DNA of 64,000 nucleotides, from NCBI RefSeq assembly GCF_009817885.1, contig NZ_CP041764.1, positions 2,666,001-2,730,000 of the forward strand, in the 5' to 3' direction. Origin of the DNA: Serratia rhizosphaerae (lineage in GTDB: Bacteria; Pseudomonadota; Gammaproteobacteria; Enterobacterales; Enterobacteriaceae). Within the stretch, counting starts at the first letter, position 1. Each line of letters starts with the position of its first letter. Both the position numbers and the translations under genes were made by a program. Under the pieces are notes generated by a model. The model saw only the letters and a program-made list of their open reading frames with translations, had not been told where the DNA came from and did no database searches. Shown piece by piece: positions 17,404 through 25,526 of the stretch.

Positions 17404-17440
17404 GAGAAAAGACGGGGTAAGGCGGGTGCCTCACCCCGTG
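17404..17440 (-). terminator. Probable intrinsic terminator of the lpoA-yraN-diaA-dolP group
   Basis: On the minus strand, ACGGGGT and ACCCCGT arms (17412-17439) enclose an AGGC/GCCT inner stem and are followed by CTTTTCTC, an imperfect U-tract. It lies directly after the dolP stop. Confidence 0.65.
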
Positions 17441-17445
17441 GGGTA

Positions 17446-18021
17446 TTACTTCACATAGGTAAAGGCGGTGGTGACGTGTTTGACGCCGCTCACCTGGCTG
17501 GCGATCTGCGCCGCCGATTGCCCTTCCTGTTCGGTCACCAGGCCGAGCAGGAACACTTCGCCGTTCTCGGTAGTGACTTTCACGTTAGAGGATTTCACCG
17601 TGTCGCTGGTCAGGATCTGCGAGCGAACCTTGGTGGTGATCCAGGTATCCGCCGAGGCGGTGCTCAGGCTGACCGGCGTGCCCTGACGGATTTCGTTATA
17701 CACCTCGGTGGCGCCTTCCACGCCCATGGCGATCTGTTTGGCGCGGGCGGACAGGTCAGAATTTGGCGCCTGGCCGGTCAGCAGCACTTTGCCCTGATAG
17801 GCGGTAGCCACCACGCGGGCGTCTTTCTTCAGCTGCTGGTCTTTACTCATTGCGTTTTCGACCCGCGCTTCCAGCGTGCCGTCGTCAACCTGTGTGCCGA
17901 TAGTGCGCGGATCGGTCGCGGTTTTAGTCGCCACCGCCGCGCTGCCGACCACCACTGCCGGCACGCAGCCTTGCAGCATCAGAGCGCCTAGCAGCACGGC
18001 GTAAACAGTATGAAGCTTCAT
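17446..18021 (-). CDS. dolP: DolP (YraP), outer-membrane BON-domain lipoprotein
   Basis: Outer-membrane lipoprotein that supports envelope integrity and septal amidase function in E. coli. The 191-residue precursor has a short signal peptide with lipobox LQGC and acylated C19. Two BON domains follow (about 47-115 and 125-190), each with the expected valine-rich strands and conserved glycines. The gene starts 13 bases after diaA, as in E. coli. In E. coli dolP also responds to sigma E; I saw no clear separate promoter in the narrow gap. Confidence 0.95.
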   Translation of the reverse strand: MKLHTVYAVLLGALMLQGCVPAVVVGSAAVATKTATDPRTIGTQVDDGTLEARVENAMSKDQQLKKDARVVATAYQGKVLLTGQAPNSDLSARAKQIAMGVEGATEVYNEIRQGTPVSLSTASADTWITTKVRSQILTSDTVKSSNVKVTTENGEVFLLGLVTEQEGQSAAQIASQVSGVKHVTTAFTYVK

Positions 18022-18034
18022 TCGAACTCCTTAA

Positions 18035-18625
18035 TCAATCGTCCTGGTGGGGAAACAGCGTATTATCAATCAGGTCGCATAGGCAGTTTACCGTCAGCAT
18101 ATGCATTTCCTGAATTCGTGAACTGCGGTGTGACGGAATGCGGATTTCCACGTCCTGCTGACCCAGCAAACCGGCCAGCTCCCCGCCGTCGTACCCTGTC
18201 AGCGCCACGATGGTCATATCGCGGGTGACGGCGGCTTCAACGGCCTTCACAATATCACGGCTATTGCCGCGGGGGGAAATAGCCAGCAGCACGTCGCCGG
18301 TCTGTCCGAGCGCGCGCACCTGCTTGGCATACACTTCATCATGCAACCGATCGTTGGTGATGGCGGTCAGCACCACATTGTCCGCGTTCAGGGCGATCGC
18401 CGGCAGGCTGGGCCGTTCGGTTTCGAAGCGATTAATCATGCTCGCCGCAAAATGCTGAGCGTTGGCGGCGGAGGTGCCGTTGCCGCAGCACAGGATCTTA
18501 TTGCCGTTGAGCAGCGACTGCACCAGCGTCATCGCCGCCCGGGAAATGGCGTCCGGCAGCGCTTCCGCCGCCGCGATCTGGGTCTGAATGCTTTCGGTAA
18601 AACAGGTTTTGATTCTTTCTAACAC
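18035..18625 (-). CDS. diaA: DnaA initiator-associating protein DiaA
   Basis: Tetrameric SIS-domain protein that binds several DnaA molecules and promotes timely initiation at oriC. The 196-residue length equals E. coli DiaA. The SIS fold is visible from the NGNKILCCGNGTSAANAQHF loop at about residues 40-60 through AISPRGNSRDIV. The start is ATG at 18625. It sits between yraN (72-base gap) and dolP (13-base gap) in a same-strand cluster. Confidence 0.95.
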   Translation of the reverse strand: MLERIKTCFTESIQTQIAAAEALPDAISRAAMTLVQSLLNGNKILCCGNGTSAANAQHFAASMINRFETERPSLPAIALNADNVVLTAITNDRLHDEVYAKQVRALGQTGDVLLAISPRGNSRDIVKAVEAAVTRDMTIVALTGYDGGELAGLLGQQDVEIRIPSHRSSRIQEMHMLTVNCLCDLIDNTLFPHQDD

Positions 18626-18697
18626 GTTGTCATTATCCAGGCCGGCTGCACCGGCAACGTAGAACTTATCTCATCGGCCATGCCCTGCGGCATACGC

Positions 18698-19090
18698 TTA
18701 ATCCGCATTGAAGGCATTGGGTATCCATTCTAACTGGCTGCCGGTGAAGGCCAACACGTCAAAACGGCAAGGCGATGTGTCGAAACTGGCGCCTCGCCCC
18801 GCCAGCCAGACGGCGGCGGCGCGCAGCAGGCGCTGTTGCTTGCGATAGGTGACGCTGGCGGCGGCATCGCCAAAGGCGGCGTTGCGTCGGTAGCGGACCT
18901 CCACAAACACCCAGGTCTGGCCGTCGCGCATAATCAGATCGAGCTCGCCGCCGCGCACCGCCACGTTGGCGGCGATGAAGGCGAGCCCGGCGCGTTCCAG
19001 GTAGCGGCGGGCCTGTACTTCATAGCCCGCCCCCTTGGTGCGTTGGCTCAGGAGGCCGGAACGATCTGACCCTGACGATATTGCAGCCAA
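18698..19090 (-). CDS. yraN: YraN, UPF0102 endonuclease-like protein
   Basis: The 130-residue protein belongs to UPF0102, with a restriction-endonuclease-like fold: GGELDLIM with E49 and D51, then FVEVRYR with E64, forms the usual PD-(D/E)xK-type core. Its biological role is not established. The start lies inside the lpoA coding sequence, giving a 43-base overlap in a different frame. A shorter start is possible, but the N-terminal segment before KGAGYEVQARRYLE resembles that of E. coli YraN. Confidence 0.9.
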   Translation of the reverse strand: MAAISSGSDRSGLLSQRTKGAGYEVQARRYLERAGLAFIAANVAVRGGELDLIMRDGQTWVFVEVRYRRNAAFGDAAASVTYRKQQRLLRAAAVWLAGRGASFDTSPCRFDVLAFTGSQLEWIPNAFNAD

Positions 19091-21123
19091 GGCAGCTTCC
19101 TGTTGATCACGCAGTTAGACGATGCGGTCAGCGCGCCGGTGGCGCCGGACAGCTGGAACCCCGGCAGCTGACGCATTTCGGAGAAGTGGTTCGCCAGCTG
19201 CCAGGCGTCCACGCCCATGGCGTACAGACGCATCAGGGAGTAGTCGTTGCGGAACTTGGCGGCGGCCTGTCGCATCAGCTGCGGGTTGGCGCCGGCCAGC
19301 ATCGGGATATCGCTGAACTGCAGGCCTTCCATTTCCAGACGGAAGTCCGGGCCGGAACCGGCCTGATAGCTGCGTGAGCTGGCGTACAGCGTCGGCTTGC
19401 CGCGACCGCTGATATTCATATCGATCATTGGCTTGATCAGCGTCAGCTGTGAGCGGTTGGCGACGATATAAACCGCGTCGACTCGGCCGCCGGTGGCTGC
19501 CGGGATATCGCTCGGCGGCGCCGGGATGGTCAGGCCGGCAACGGTGACCGACTGCTGCGCCGGAGCGCTGGCGGCCACCGGGGTGCCGGACAGGCGGATG
19601 CCGGAGCGCACCGACTGACGCAGTTCATTCACGGAGCCGATGTTCTGCTGCAGCACGGTGCCGCCGCCCTGTTTCTGCCACTCTTCGGCAAAGGCTTTGG
19701 CGACGCGGCTGCCGAACGAACCGTGCGGAACCAGCAGCAGCGGCTGACGCTTCTGCTGCGCCCAGATATGGCGGGCGGCGTCGCGCGCCTCATCTTCCGG
19801 CGACAGGGCGAAGTAGCAGACGTTCGGGCTATCCTGCGGCGTTTCCGGCTGGTTGAGCGCCAGTACGTTCAGCGAAGTGCTGGTGCTGGCCAGCTGATCG
19901 ACGTTGTTCTTCAGCAGCGGGCCGACCACCAGGGTCGCGCCGTCCTGCTGCGCCTGCGTCAGCAGGGCGGACAGCGGCTGGCTGGAGGTGTCATACACTT
20001 TAATCTGCGCGTTGCTCATCTGCGGCTGTGCCGGCGCCGGCGTTGCGGCCGGGGCGCTTGGCTGCGCGGCGCTGATTGGCGCGGCGGCGGCTTCCTCTTC
20101 CGCCGGCGCGGAGGTGCTCACCGCGCCGTTGGCGTTAAGATCGCCGGACTGCGCGTCAGGCGCCGTCACCGGCTGCTCTGCGCTGCCGCCGGCCGGCTGC
20201 TCTGCGCTGCCGCCGGCCGGCTGCGCTTGCGGCTGTGGTTGAGCAGGGGGCGGGGCGTCGGCGGTGCCGTTCTTCGCCGCTTCAAAGCCTTGCTGGATGG
20301 CGTCGGCAAACACCTTCGCCTGGCCGTTCATCGGCAACAGCAGGGCGATGTTGGAGGTGGACGCCTGGGTAAGGTTCAGCGCCTGGTTCAGCTGGGTCGG
20401 CAGCGACTTGGCGGCCGGGTTTTGCGGATAGCGGTTCTGCCAGTCCTTGATGCCGGCTTTCAGCATTTCCGGATCCTGACGGTTTTCCTGATAGACGCGC
20501 AGCAAATCCAGCCAGCCCTGCAGCACATTTTCGTCGGCGTTGATCACCAGGCTGTTCATATCCTGCGGCGTCAGGCCCAGCAGGGTCTTCCAGGTCTGGT
20601 CCAGGTTATCCTGGTGCGCCTTGTCGTTCAGCAGCGGCTCCTGCGCGATATAGGCGCGGATCAGCGGCAGTGAGGCCTTGCCCTGGTTGGCGGCGATCTG
20701 CGCCTGATAGAAGCGTACGCGCTGGTTCGGCGACAGCGTGTTGTTGTCGATGCCGTTCAGCGTGTTGCGTGCGGCGCTGAGGTTTTTGCCCGCGATTTGC
20801 AGCTCGGCGCTCAGCAACTGGCGCTCCGTCTGCCGTTCGCCGCTCAGGTTCTGCGGCAGCGCGCTCAGCTGCTGGTTAGCCTGCGGCAGCTTCCCTTCGC
20901 GCAACAATGCGCGAATAGCAAGTAATTGCCAGTCAGCCTTGTTATCATCGCTGCTCTGCTGCATTTGCTGCAGATAGTAATCGGAGCTGGCGCTCGCCTC
21001 GTCCTGAATATTGGCGGGCGGAGTCTGCGGAGCCTGGCCTGGGCAGCCTGCAAGCAGCAGGGTGGCCACGATAACAGGCATAAAACGCCCTGCTTTGGTA
21101 CGAACGAATTTTGAGGAAAGCAT
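19048..21123 (-). CDS. lpoA: LpoA, outer-membrane lipoprotein activator of PBP1A
   Basis: Outer-membrane lipoprotein that reaches through the periplasm and activates the peptidoglycan synthase PBP1A (MrcA). The start at 21123 gives a signal peptide with lipobox LLAGC and acylated C27; a longer frame to 21186 is unlikely. The N-terminal TPR-like helical domain (about 28-255) is followed by a Pro/Ala/Gln-rich linker (about 285-370) and a C-terminal domain resembling periplasmic binding proteins. The product is 691 residues against 678 in E. coli. The extra length lies in the linker, which carries an exact tandem duplication. It is divergent from rsmI across 62 bases. Confidence 0.96.
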   Translation of the reverse strand: MLSSKFVRTKAGRFMPVIVATLLLAGCPGQAPQTPPANIQDEASASSDYYLQQMQQSSDDNKADWQLLAIRALLREGKLPQANQQLSALPQNLSGERQTERQLLSAELQIAGKNLSAARNTLNGIDNNTLSPNQRVRFYQAQIAANQGKASLPLIRAYIAQEPLLNDKAHQDNLDQTWKTLLGLTPQDMNSLVINADENVLQGWLDLLRVYQENRQDPEMLKAGIKDWQNRYPQNPAAKSLPTQLNQALNLTQASTSNIALLLPMNGQAKVFADAIQQGFEAAKNGTADAPPPAQPQPQAQPAGGSAEQPAGGSAEQPVTAPDAQSGDLNANGAVSTSAPAEEEAAAAPISAAQPSAPAATPAPAQPQMSNAQIKVYDTSSQPLSALLTQAQQDGATLVVGPLLKNNVDQLASTSTSLNVLALNQPETPQDSPNVCYFALSPEDEARDAARHIWAQQKRQPLLLVPHGSFGSRVAKAFAEEWQKQGGGTVLQQNIGSVNELRQSVRSGIRLSGTPVAASAPAQQSVTVAGLTIPAPPSDIPAATGGRVDAVYIVANRSQLTLIKPMIDMNISGRGKPTLYASSRSYQAGSGPDFRLEMEGLQFSDIPMLAGANPQLMRQAAAKFRNDYSLMRLYAMGVDAWQLANHFSEMRQLPGFQLSGATGALTASSNCVINRKLPWLQYRQGQIVPAS
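20171..20224. repeat. 24-base tandem repeat in the lpoA linker
   Basis: Two exact 24-base copies, at 20171-20194 and 20195-20218, begin GGCTGCTCTGCGCTG, with a further 6-base partial copy. In the protein they encode a repeated GGSAEQPA-type octapeptide. The unit is a multiple of three, so the frame is kept. Confidence 0.9.
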
Positions 21124-21185
21124 ACTGTATCCAGTGATGTTTTTTTCAAGATGCTCAATATTAAATCGGCAATCCGGATGAAACA

Positions 21186-22049
21186 ATGAATCAACACCAA
21201 CAATCAGTCATTTCTGCATCAACGCTGTACGTGGTGCCCACCCCGATCGGCAATTTGGGGGATATCACCCAACGCGCGTTAGCGGTGCTGGAAAGCGTTG
21301 ATCTGATCGCGGCGGAAGACACGCGCCATACCGGATTGCTGCTGCAACACTTCGCGATTAACGCGCGGTTGTTTGCCCTGCACGACCATAATGAACAGCA
21401 AAAAGCTGACCAACTGCTGGCGAAGCTGCAGGAAGGTCAAAGTATAGCCCTGGTTTCCGATGCCGGGACGCCGCTGATCAACGATCCCGGCTATCACCTG
21501 GTGCGGCGCTGCCGCGAAGCGGGCATCCGCGTGGTGCCGCTGCCGGGCGCCTGCGCCGCCACAACCGCGCTGTGCGCCGCCGGCGTCGCCTCGGACCGTT
21601 TCTGTTACGAAGGCTTCCTGCCGGCGAAAACCAAGGGACGTAAGGATACGCTGCTCGCGCTGGCAGAGGAACCTCGCACGCTGATTTTCTATGAATCCAC
21701 CCACCGCCTGCTGGACAGCCTGCAGGATATGGTGACGGTGTGGGGGCCGGATCGCTACGTGGTGCTGGCGCGTGAACTGACCAAAACCTGGGAGTCGATT
21801 TACGGCGCGCCGGTCGGCGAGCTGCTGGCCTGGGTGCAGGAAGACGAGGTGCGCCGGCGCGGTGAGATGGTGCTGATCGTCGAAGGGCATAAGGCGCAGG
21901 ACGATGCGCTGCCGCCGGAGGCGCTGCGTACGCTGGCGCTGCTGCACAAGGAGCTGCCGCTGAAGAAAGCGGCGGCGCTGGCGGCGGAAATCCACGGCGT
22001 GAAGAAGAATGCGTTGTATAAATACGCGCTCGAGCAACAGGAAGGGTGA
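21186..22049 (+). CDS. rsmI: 16S rRNA (cytidine-1402 2'-O)-methyltransferase
   Basis: Methylates C1402 of 16S rRNA in the decoding centre, together with RsmH. The 287-residue protein is a tetrapyrrole-methylase-fold enzyme, with the N-terminal PTPIGNLGDIT motif at about 18-28, AEDTRHT, SDAGTPLINDPG and a C-terminal helical extension. The ATG at 21186 is 62 bases from the divergent lpoA start. Its stop is followed at once by the hairpin array described separately. Confidence 0.97.
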   Translation: MNQHQQSVISASTLYVVPTPIGNLGDITQRALAVLESVDLIAAEDTRHTGLLLQHFAINARLFALHDHNEQQKADQLLAKLQEGQSIALVSDAGTPLINDPGYHLVRRCREAGIRVVPLPGACAATTALCAAGVASDRFCYEGFLPAKTKGRKDTLLALAEEPRTLIFYESTHRLLDSLQDMVTVWGPDRYVVLARELTKTWESIYGAPVGELLAWVQEDEVRRRGEMVLIVEGHKAQDDALPPEALRTLALLHKELPLKKAAALAAEIHGVKKNALYKYALEQQEG

Positions 22050-22119
22050 CAAATCGGTCAGGAACCGATTTGAACGCTGCTTGCAGCGGCCCCGAAGGGG
22101 CGAGGCCCTGTGATGGGCC
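22050..22119. repeat. Array of four consecutive perfect hairpins between rsmI and rnpB
   Basis: Four inverted repeats lie almost end to end: CAAATCGGT/ACCGATTTG (22050-22072), CGCTGC/GCAGCG (22075-22088), GCCCC/GGGGC (22089-22101) and GGCCC/GGGCC (22104-22119). All stems are perfect. There is no following U-tract, so it does not look like a simple terminator. Such compact sequences are typical of repetitive extragenic elements of enterobacteria, but no second copy was found in this window. Confidence 0.75.
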
Positions 22120-22132
22120 GAATACAAGAAGG

Positions 22133-22162
22133 TTTACACTGTTGTGCCTTGAGGCGTATACT
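22133..22162 (+). promoter_or_regulatory. Promoter of rnpB
   Basis: TTTACA at 22133-22138 and TATACT at 22157-22162 are separated by 18 bases (17 if the -35 is read as TTACAC). The GC-rich CCGCGCC discriminator before the start at 22170 is typical of stringently controlled stable-RNA promoters. Confidence 0.85.
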
Positions 22163-22169
22163 CCGCGCC

Positions 22170-22547
<378 letters not shown>

Positions 22548-22556
22548 CTCTTCAAA

Positions 22557-22595
22557 CAAACGGGCTGGCGCATTGCGTCAGCCCGTTTGCTTTTG
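22557..22595 (+). terminator. Intrinsic terminator of rnpB
   Basis: An 11-base perfect stem, CAAACGGGCTG at 22557-22567 and CAGCCCGTTTG at 22579-22589, is followed by CTTTTG. Confidence 0.88.
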
Positions 22596-22609
22596 TCACG
22601 CCGCCGGCG

Positions 22610-23290
22610 CTAGCGGCGCGAGCGCACCACCTGATAGCGGCGGGTGAAGTACTCCACCGGCGCACTCCAGACGTGCACCAGACGGGTGAACGGAAACAGC
22701 AGAAAGATGGTCATGCCGAGCACCAGATGGATGCGGAAGATCGGCGCGACGCCGTCCAGATGCGCCGAGGCGCCGCCCTGGAAGGTGACCACCGCCTGCG
22801 CCCAGCCCACCAGCTTCAGCATCTCGCTGCCGTCCATATGCTGGGCGGAGAAGGGAATAGTAGACAGCCCCAGCAGGCACTGAATCAGCAGAATGCTGAG
22901 GATCAGAATATCGGCGGTGCTGGAGGTGGCGCGGATGCGCGGATTAAACAGCCGGCGCACCAGCAGCATCATGCCGCCGACCAGCGTCAATACGCCACAC
23001 ACGCCGCCCAGCACCATCGCCAGCTGCTGTTTGACGGCGATCGGCAGGAACCAGGCGTACATCCAGTGCGGCGTCAGCATGCCGAACAGGTGGCCGAAAA
23101 AAATCCCCAGAATGCCGATATGAAACAGATTGGAGGCCAGACGCATACCGCGTTTGTCCAGCATCTGGCTGGAGCCGGCGCGCCAGGTGTATTGCCCGTA
23201 GTCGTAACGCAGCCAGCTGCCGAGCAAAAAGACCGTACCGCACAGGTAGGGGTAGATATCGTAAAAGAAGACGTTCAGAAACGGGATCAT
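22610..23290 (-). CDS. narI: Respiratory nitrate reductase gamma subunit (cytochrome b)
   Basis: Membrane anchor of nitrate reductase A that oxidises quinol and carries two b hemes. The 226-residue protein has five membrane helices. Likely heme ligands are H57 and H67 in the second helix region (NLFHIGILGIFFGHL) and two histidines near the C-terminus (RIHLVLG and RLVHVW). The ATG overlaps the narJ stop by four bases. It is the last gene of narGHJI, ending 15 bases from the rnpB terminator in convergent orientation. Confidence 0.97.
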   Translation of the reverse strand: MIPFLNVFFYDIYPYLCGTVFLLGSWLRYDYGQYTWRAGSSQMLDKRGMRLASNLFHIGILGIFFGHLFGMLTPHWMYAWFLPIAVKQQLAMVLGGVCGVLTLVGGMMLLVRRLFNPRIRATSSTADILILSILLIQCLLGLSTIPFSAQHMDGSEMLKLVGWAQAVVTFQGGASAHLDGVAPIFRIHLVLGMTIFLLFPFTRLVHVWSAPVEYFTRRYQVVRSRR

Positions 23291-23985
23291 TTCGGGCCTC
23301 CTGAACCGACGTCGACATACTGCGGCGCGACGTCCTGGCTAAAGCGCCGCTGGTAACTCTGCTGCGGCGAACTGTCGCAGGCGGCGCTGTTGTCGTCGAT
23401 AAATTTCACCTGTTCTTCCTCCCACACGGCGTCCATCGCCTGCGGCGTGTCGTCGCGCGTTTCCGCTGCCGCCTGTCGGCTGGCGTTATCGCTGCGCAGC
23501 GGACTGTCGGCCAGGGTCAGCAGCGCGTCAAACAGCGGCTGCCACGCCGCGCCGCGCTGCTTCAGCCGGGCGCCGAGCAGCGCCAGAATCGGCGCTACGT
23601 TCTGCAGCCCTTCCCGCGCCTGCGCGGGGGGCAGAATGCTGAGGTATTCCAGGTAGAGCGGCAGATAGTCCGGCAGTTCCCGGCAGGCCAGCTGCAGACC
23701 CTGCTGCTGATACTGCCCCATCAGCTCGACCATCGCCTGGCCGCGGTCGCGGGACTCGGCGTGCACGTGCTCAAACAGCAGCAGCGAGGTGGCGCGCCCG
23801 CGGTCGAAGATCTCGCACCATTCCGCCTGCCGATCCAGCAGCGGGGCGCTAAACAGCGTGCGGGTAAACGGCAGCAGTTCGGGCGCCTGTTGCTCGACCA
23901 GCGGCAGCACCTCGTCGGCGCAGGCCCACAGATCGTCGTCCGGGTAGTCGATCAGCAGGCCAATGACTTTCAGGATTTGCATCAC
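23287..23985 (-). CDS. narJ: Nitrate reductase molybdenum cofactor assembly chaperone
   Basis: Cytoplasmic chaperone of the TorD/DmsD family that binds apo-NarG and is needed for cofactor insertion. The 232-residue, mostly helical protein has the expected IGLLIDYPDDDLW start and the core LLLFEHVHAESRDRGQAM. It overlaps narH and narI by four bases on each side (ATGA), ensuring coupled translation. Confidence 0.96.
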   Translation of the reverse strand: MMQILKVIGLLIDYPDDDLWACADEVLPLVEQQAPELLPFTRTLFSAPLLDRQAEWCEIFDRGRATSLLLFEHVHAESRDRGQAMVELMGQYQQQGLQLACRELPDYLPLYLEYLSILPPAQAREGLQNVAPILALLGARLKQRGAAWQPLFDALLTLADSPLRSDNASRQAAAETRDDTPQAMDAVWEEEQVKFIDDNSAACDSSPQQSYQRRFSQDVAPQYVDVGSGGPK

Positions 23986-25526
23986 TTGCCCTCCGCCTTG
24001 TCCTGCACTTCGGTGATGTTGATGGCGTCAATGCGGCTGCTGTTGAACAGGTTGAACTTGGTGTCGGAGCCGTGGCAGCCGTCGCCGAAGGTAAAGCCGC
24101 AGCCGTTGCGTTCCGGGAAGGCGTCTTCGGCCATTTCCCGGTGGCTGGTGGGGATCACAAAGCGATCCTCATAGTTGGCGATCGCCAGATAGCGGTACAT
24201 CTCCTCCACCTGTTCGACGCTGAGGCCGACCTCTTCCAGCGCGCGGGTGTCCGTCACGCCTTCCACGGTTTGCGAGCGTTTGTAGTGGCGCATCGCCATC
24301 ATGCGCTTCAGCGCGCGCAGCACCGGGCCGGTATCGCCGGCGCTGAGCAGGTTGGCCAGATACTGTACCGGGATGCGCAGGCTTTCCACCGCCGGCAAAA
24401 TATTGCCGTTGTGCGGCAGCGCGCCGGCGTCGGCCACCGACTGAATCGGCGACAGCGGCGGCACGTACCACACCATCGGCAGCGTGCGGTATTCCGGGTG
24501 CAGCGGCAGCGCCAGTTTCCAGTCCATCGCCATTTTGTACACCGGCGACTTTTGCGCCGCCTCGATGACGTTTTGCGGGATCCCTTGTTTCAGCGCCTCT
24601 TCGATCACCGCCGGATCGTGCGGATCGAGAAATACCTCACACTGGCGCTCATACAGATCGGTTTCATGTTCGGTGCTGGCGGCCTCCTCGATACGGTCCG
24701 CGTCATACAGCAGCACGCCCAGATAGCGGATGCGGCCGACGCAGGTTTCCGAACAGACGGTCGGCTGGCCGGACTCAATGCGCGGATAGCAGAAGATGCA
24801 CTTCTCCGATTTGCCGCTTTTCCAGTTAAAGTAGATTTTCTTGTACGGACAGCCGCTGATGCACAGCCGCCAGCCGCGGCACTTATCCTGGTCGATCAGG
24901 ACGATGCCGTCCTCTTCCCGTTTGTAGATCGCGCCGCTCGGGCAGGTGGCGACGCAGCTGGGGTTGAGGCAGTGCTCGCACAGGCGCGGCAGGTACATCA
25001 TGAAGGTGTTTTCAAACTCGCCGTACATCTCCTTCTGCATTGCTTCAAAGTTTTTATCGCGGGCGCGTTTCTCAAACTCGCCGCCGAGCAGCTCCTCCCA
25101 GTTGGGGCCCCACTCGATTTTGTCCATGCGCTGGCCGCTGATCAGGGAACGCGGCCGGGCGGTGGGCTGATGTTTGCTTTCCGGCGCGCTGTGCAGATGT
25201 TGATAGTCGTAGGTGAAAGGTTCGTAATAGTCGTCGATGCCGGGCAGGTTCGGGTTGGCGAAGATTTTGGACAGCACGCCGACGCGGCTGCCGAGGCGCG
25301 GCTCCAGTTTGCCGTTGATTTTGCGGATCCAGCCGCCTTGCCAGGTGTCCTGATCCTCCCAGTTTTTCGGGTAGCCGATGCCCGGCTTGGTCTCCACGTT
25401 GTTGAACCACGCGTACTCCATCCCTTCGCGCCCGGTCCAGACGTTTTTACAGGTGACCGAACAGGTATGGCAGCCGATGCATTTATCGAGGTTGAGCACC
25501 ATGCCCACTTGTGAACGTATTTTCAT
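23982..25526 (-). CDS. narH: Respiratory nitrate reductase beta subunit (iron-sulfur)
   Basis: Electron-transfer subunit carrying three [4Fe-4S] clusters and one [3Fe-4S] cluster between NarI and NarG. The 514-residue protein has four cysteine groups: CIGCHTCSVTC near the N-terminus (from about residue 16), CEHCLNPSCVATCP, CRGWRLCISGCP, where Trp replaces a Cys as in the known [3Fe-4S] site, and CIFCYPRIESGQPTVC. Start and stop overlap narG and narJ by four bases each. Confidence 0.98.
   Translation of the reverse strand: MKIRSQVGMVLNLDKCIGCHTCSVTCKNVWTGREGMEYAWFNNVETKPGIGYPKNWEDQDTWQGGWIRKINGKLEPRLGSRVGVLSKIFANPNLPGIDDYYEPFTYDYQHLHSAPESKHQPTARPRSLISGQRMDKIEWGPNWEELLGGEFEKRARDKNFEAMQKEMYGEFENTFMMYLPRLCEHCLNPSCVATCPSGAIYKREEDGIVLIDQDKCRGWRLCISGCPYKKIYFNWKSGKSEKCIFCYPRIESGQPTVCSETCVGRIRYLGVLLYDADRIEEAASTEHETDLYERQCEVFLDPHDPAVIEEALKQGIPQNVIEAAQKSPVYKMAMDWKLALPLHPEYRTLPMVWYVPPLSPIQSVADAGALPHNGNILPAVESLRIPVQYLANLLSAGDTGPVLRALKRMMAMRHYKRSQTVEGVTDTRALEEVGLSVEQVEEMYRYLAIANYEDRFVIPTSHREMAEDAFPERNGCGFTFGDGCHGSDTKFNLFNSSRIDAINITEVQDKAEGK

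Noticed and set aside
24072..25514. 480-codon open frame antisense to narH
   Set aside because: Complementary-frame shadow of narH with typical low-complexity antisense composition. No start signal or domain was seen.
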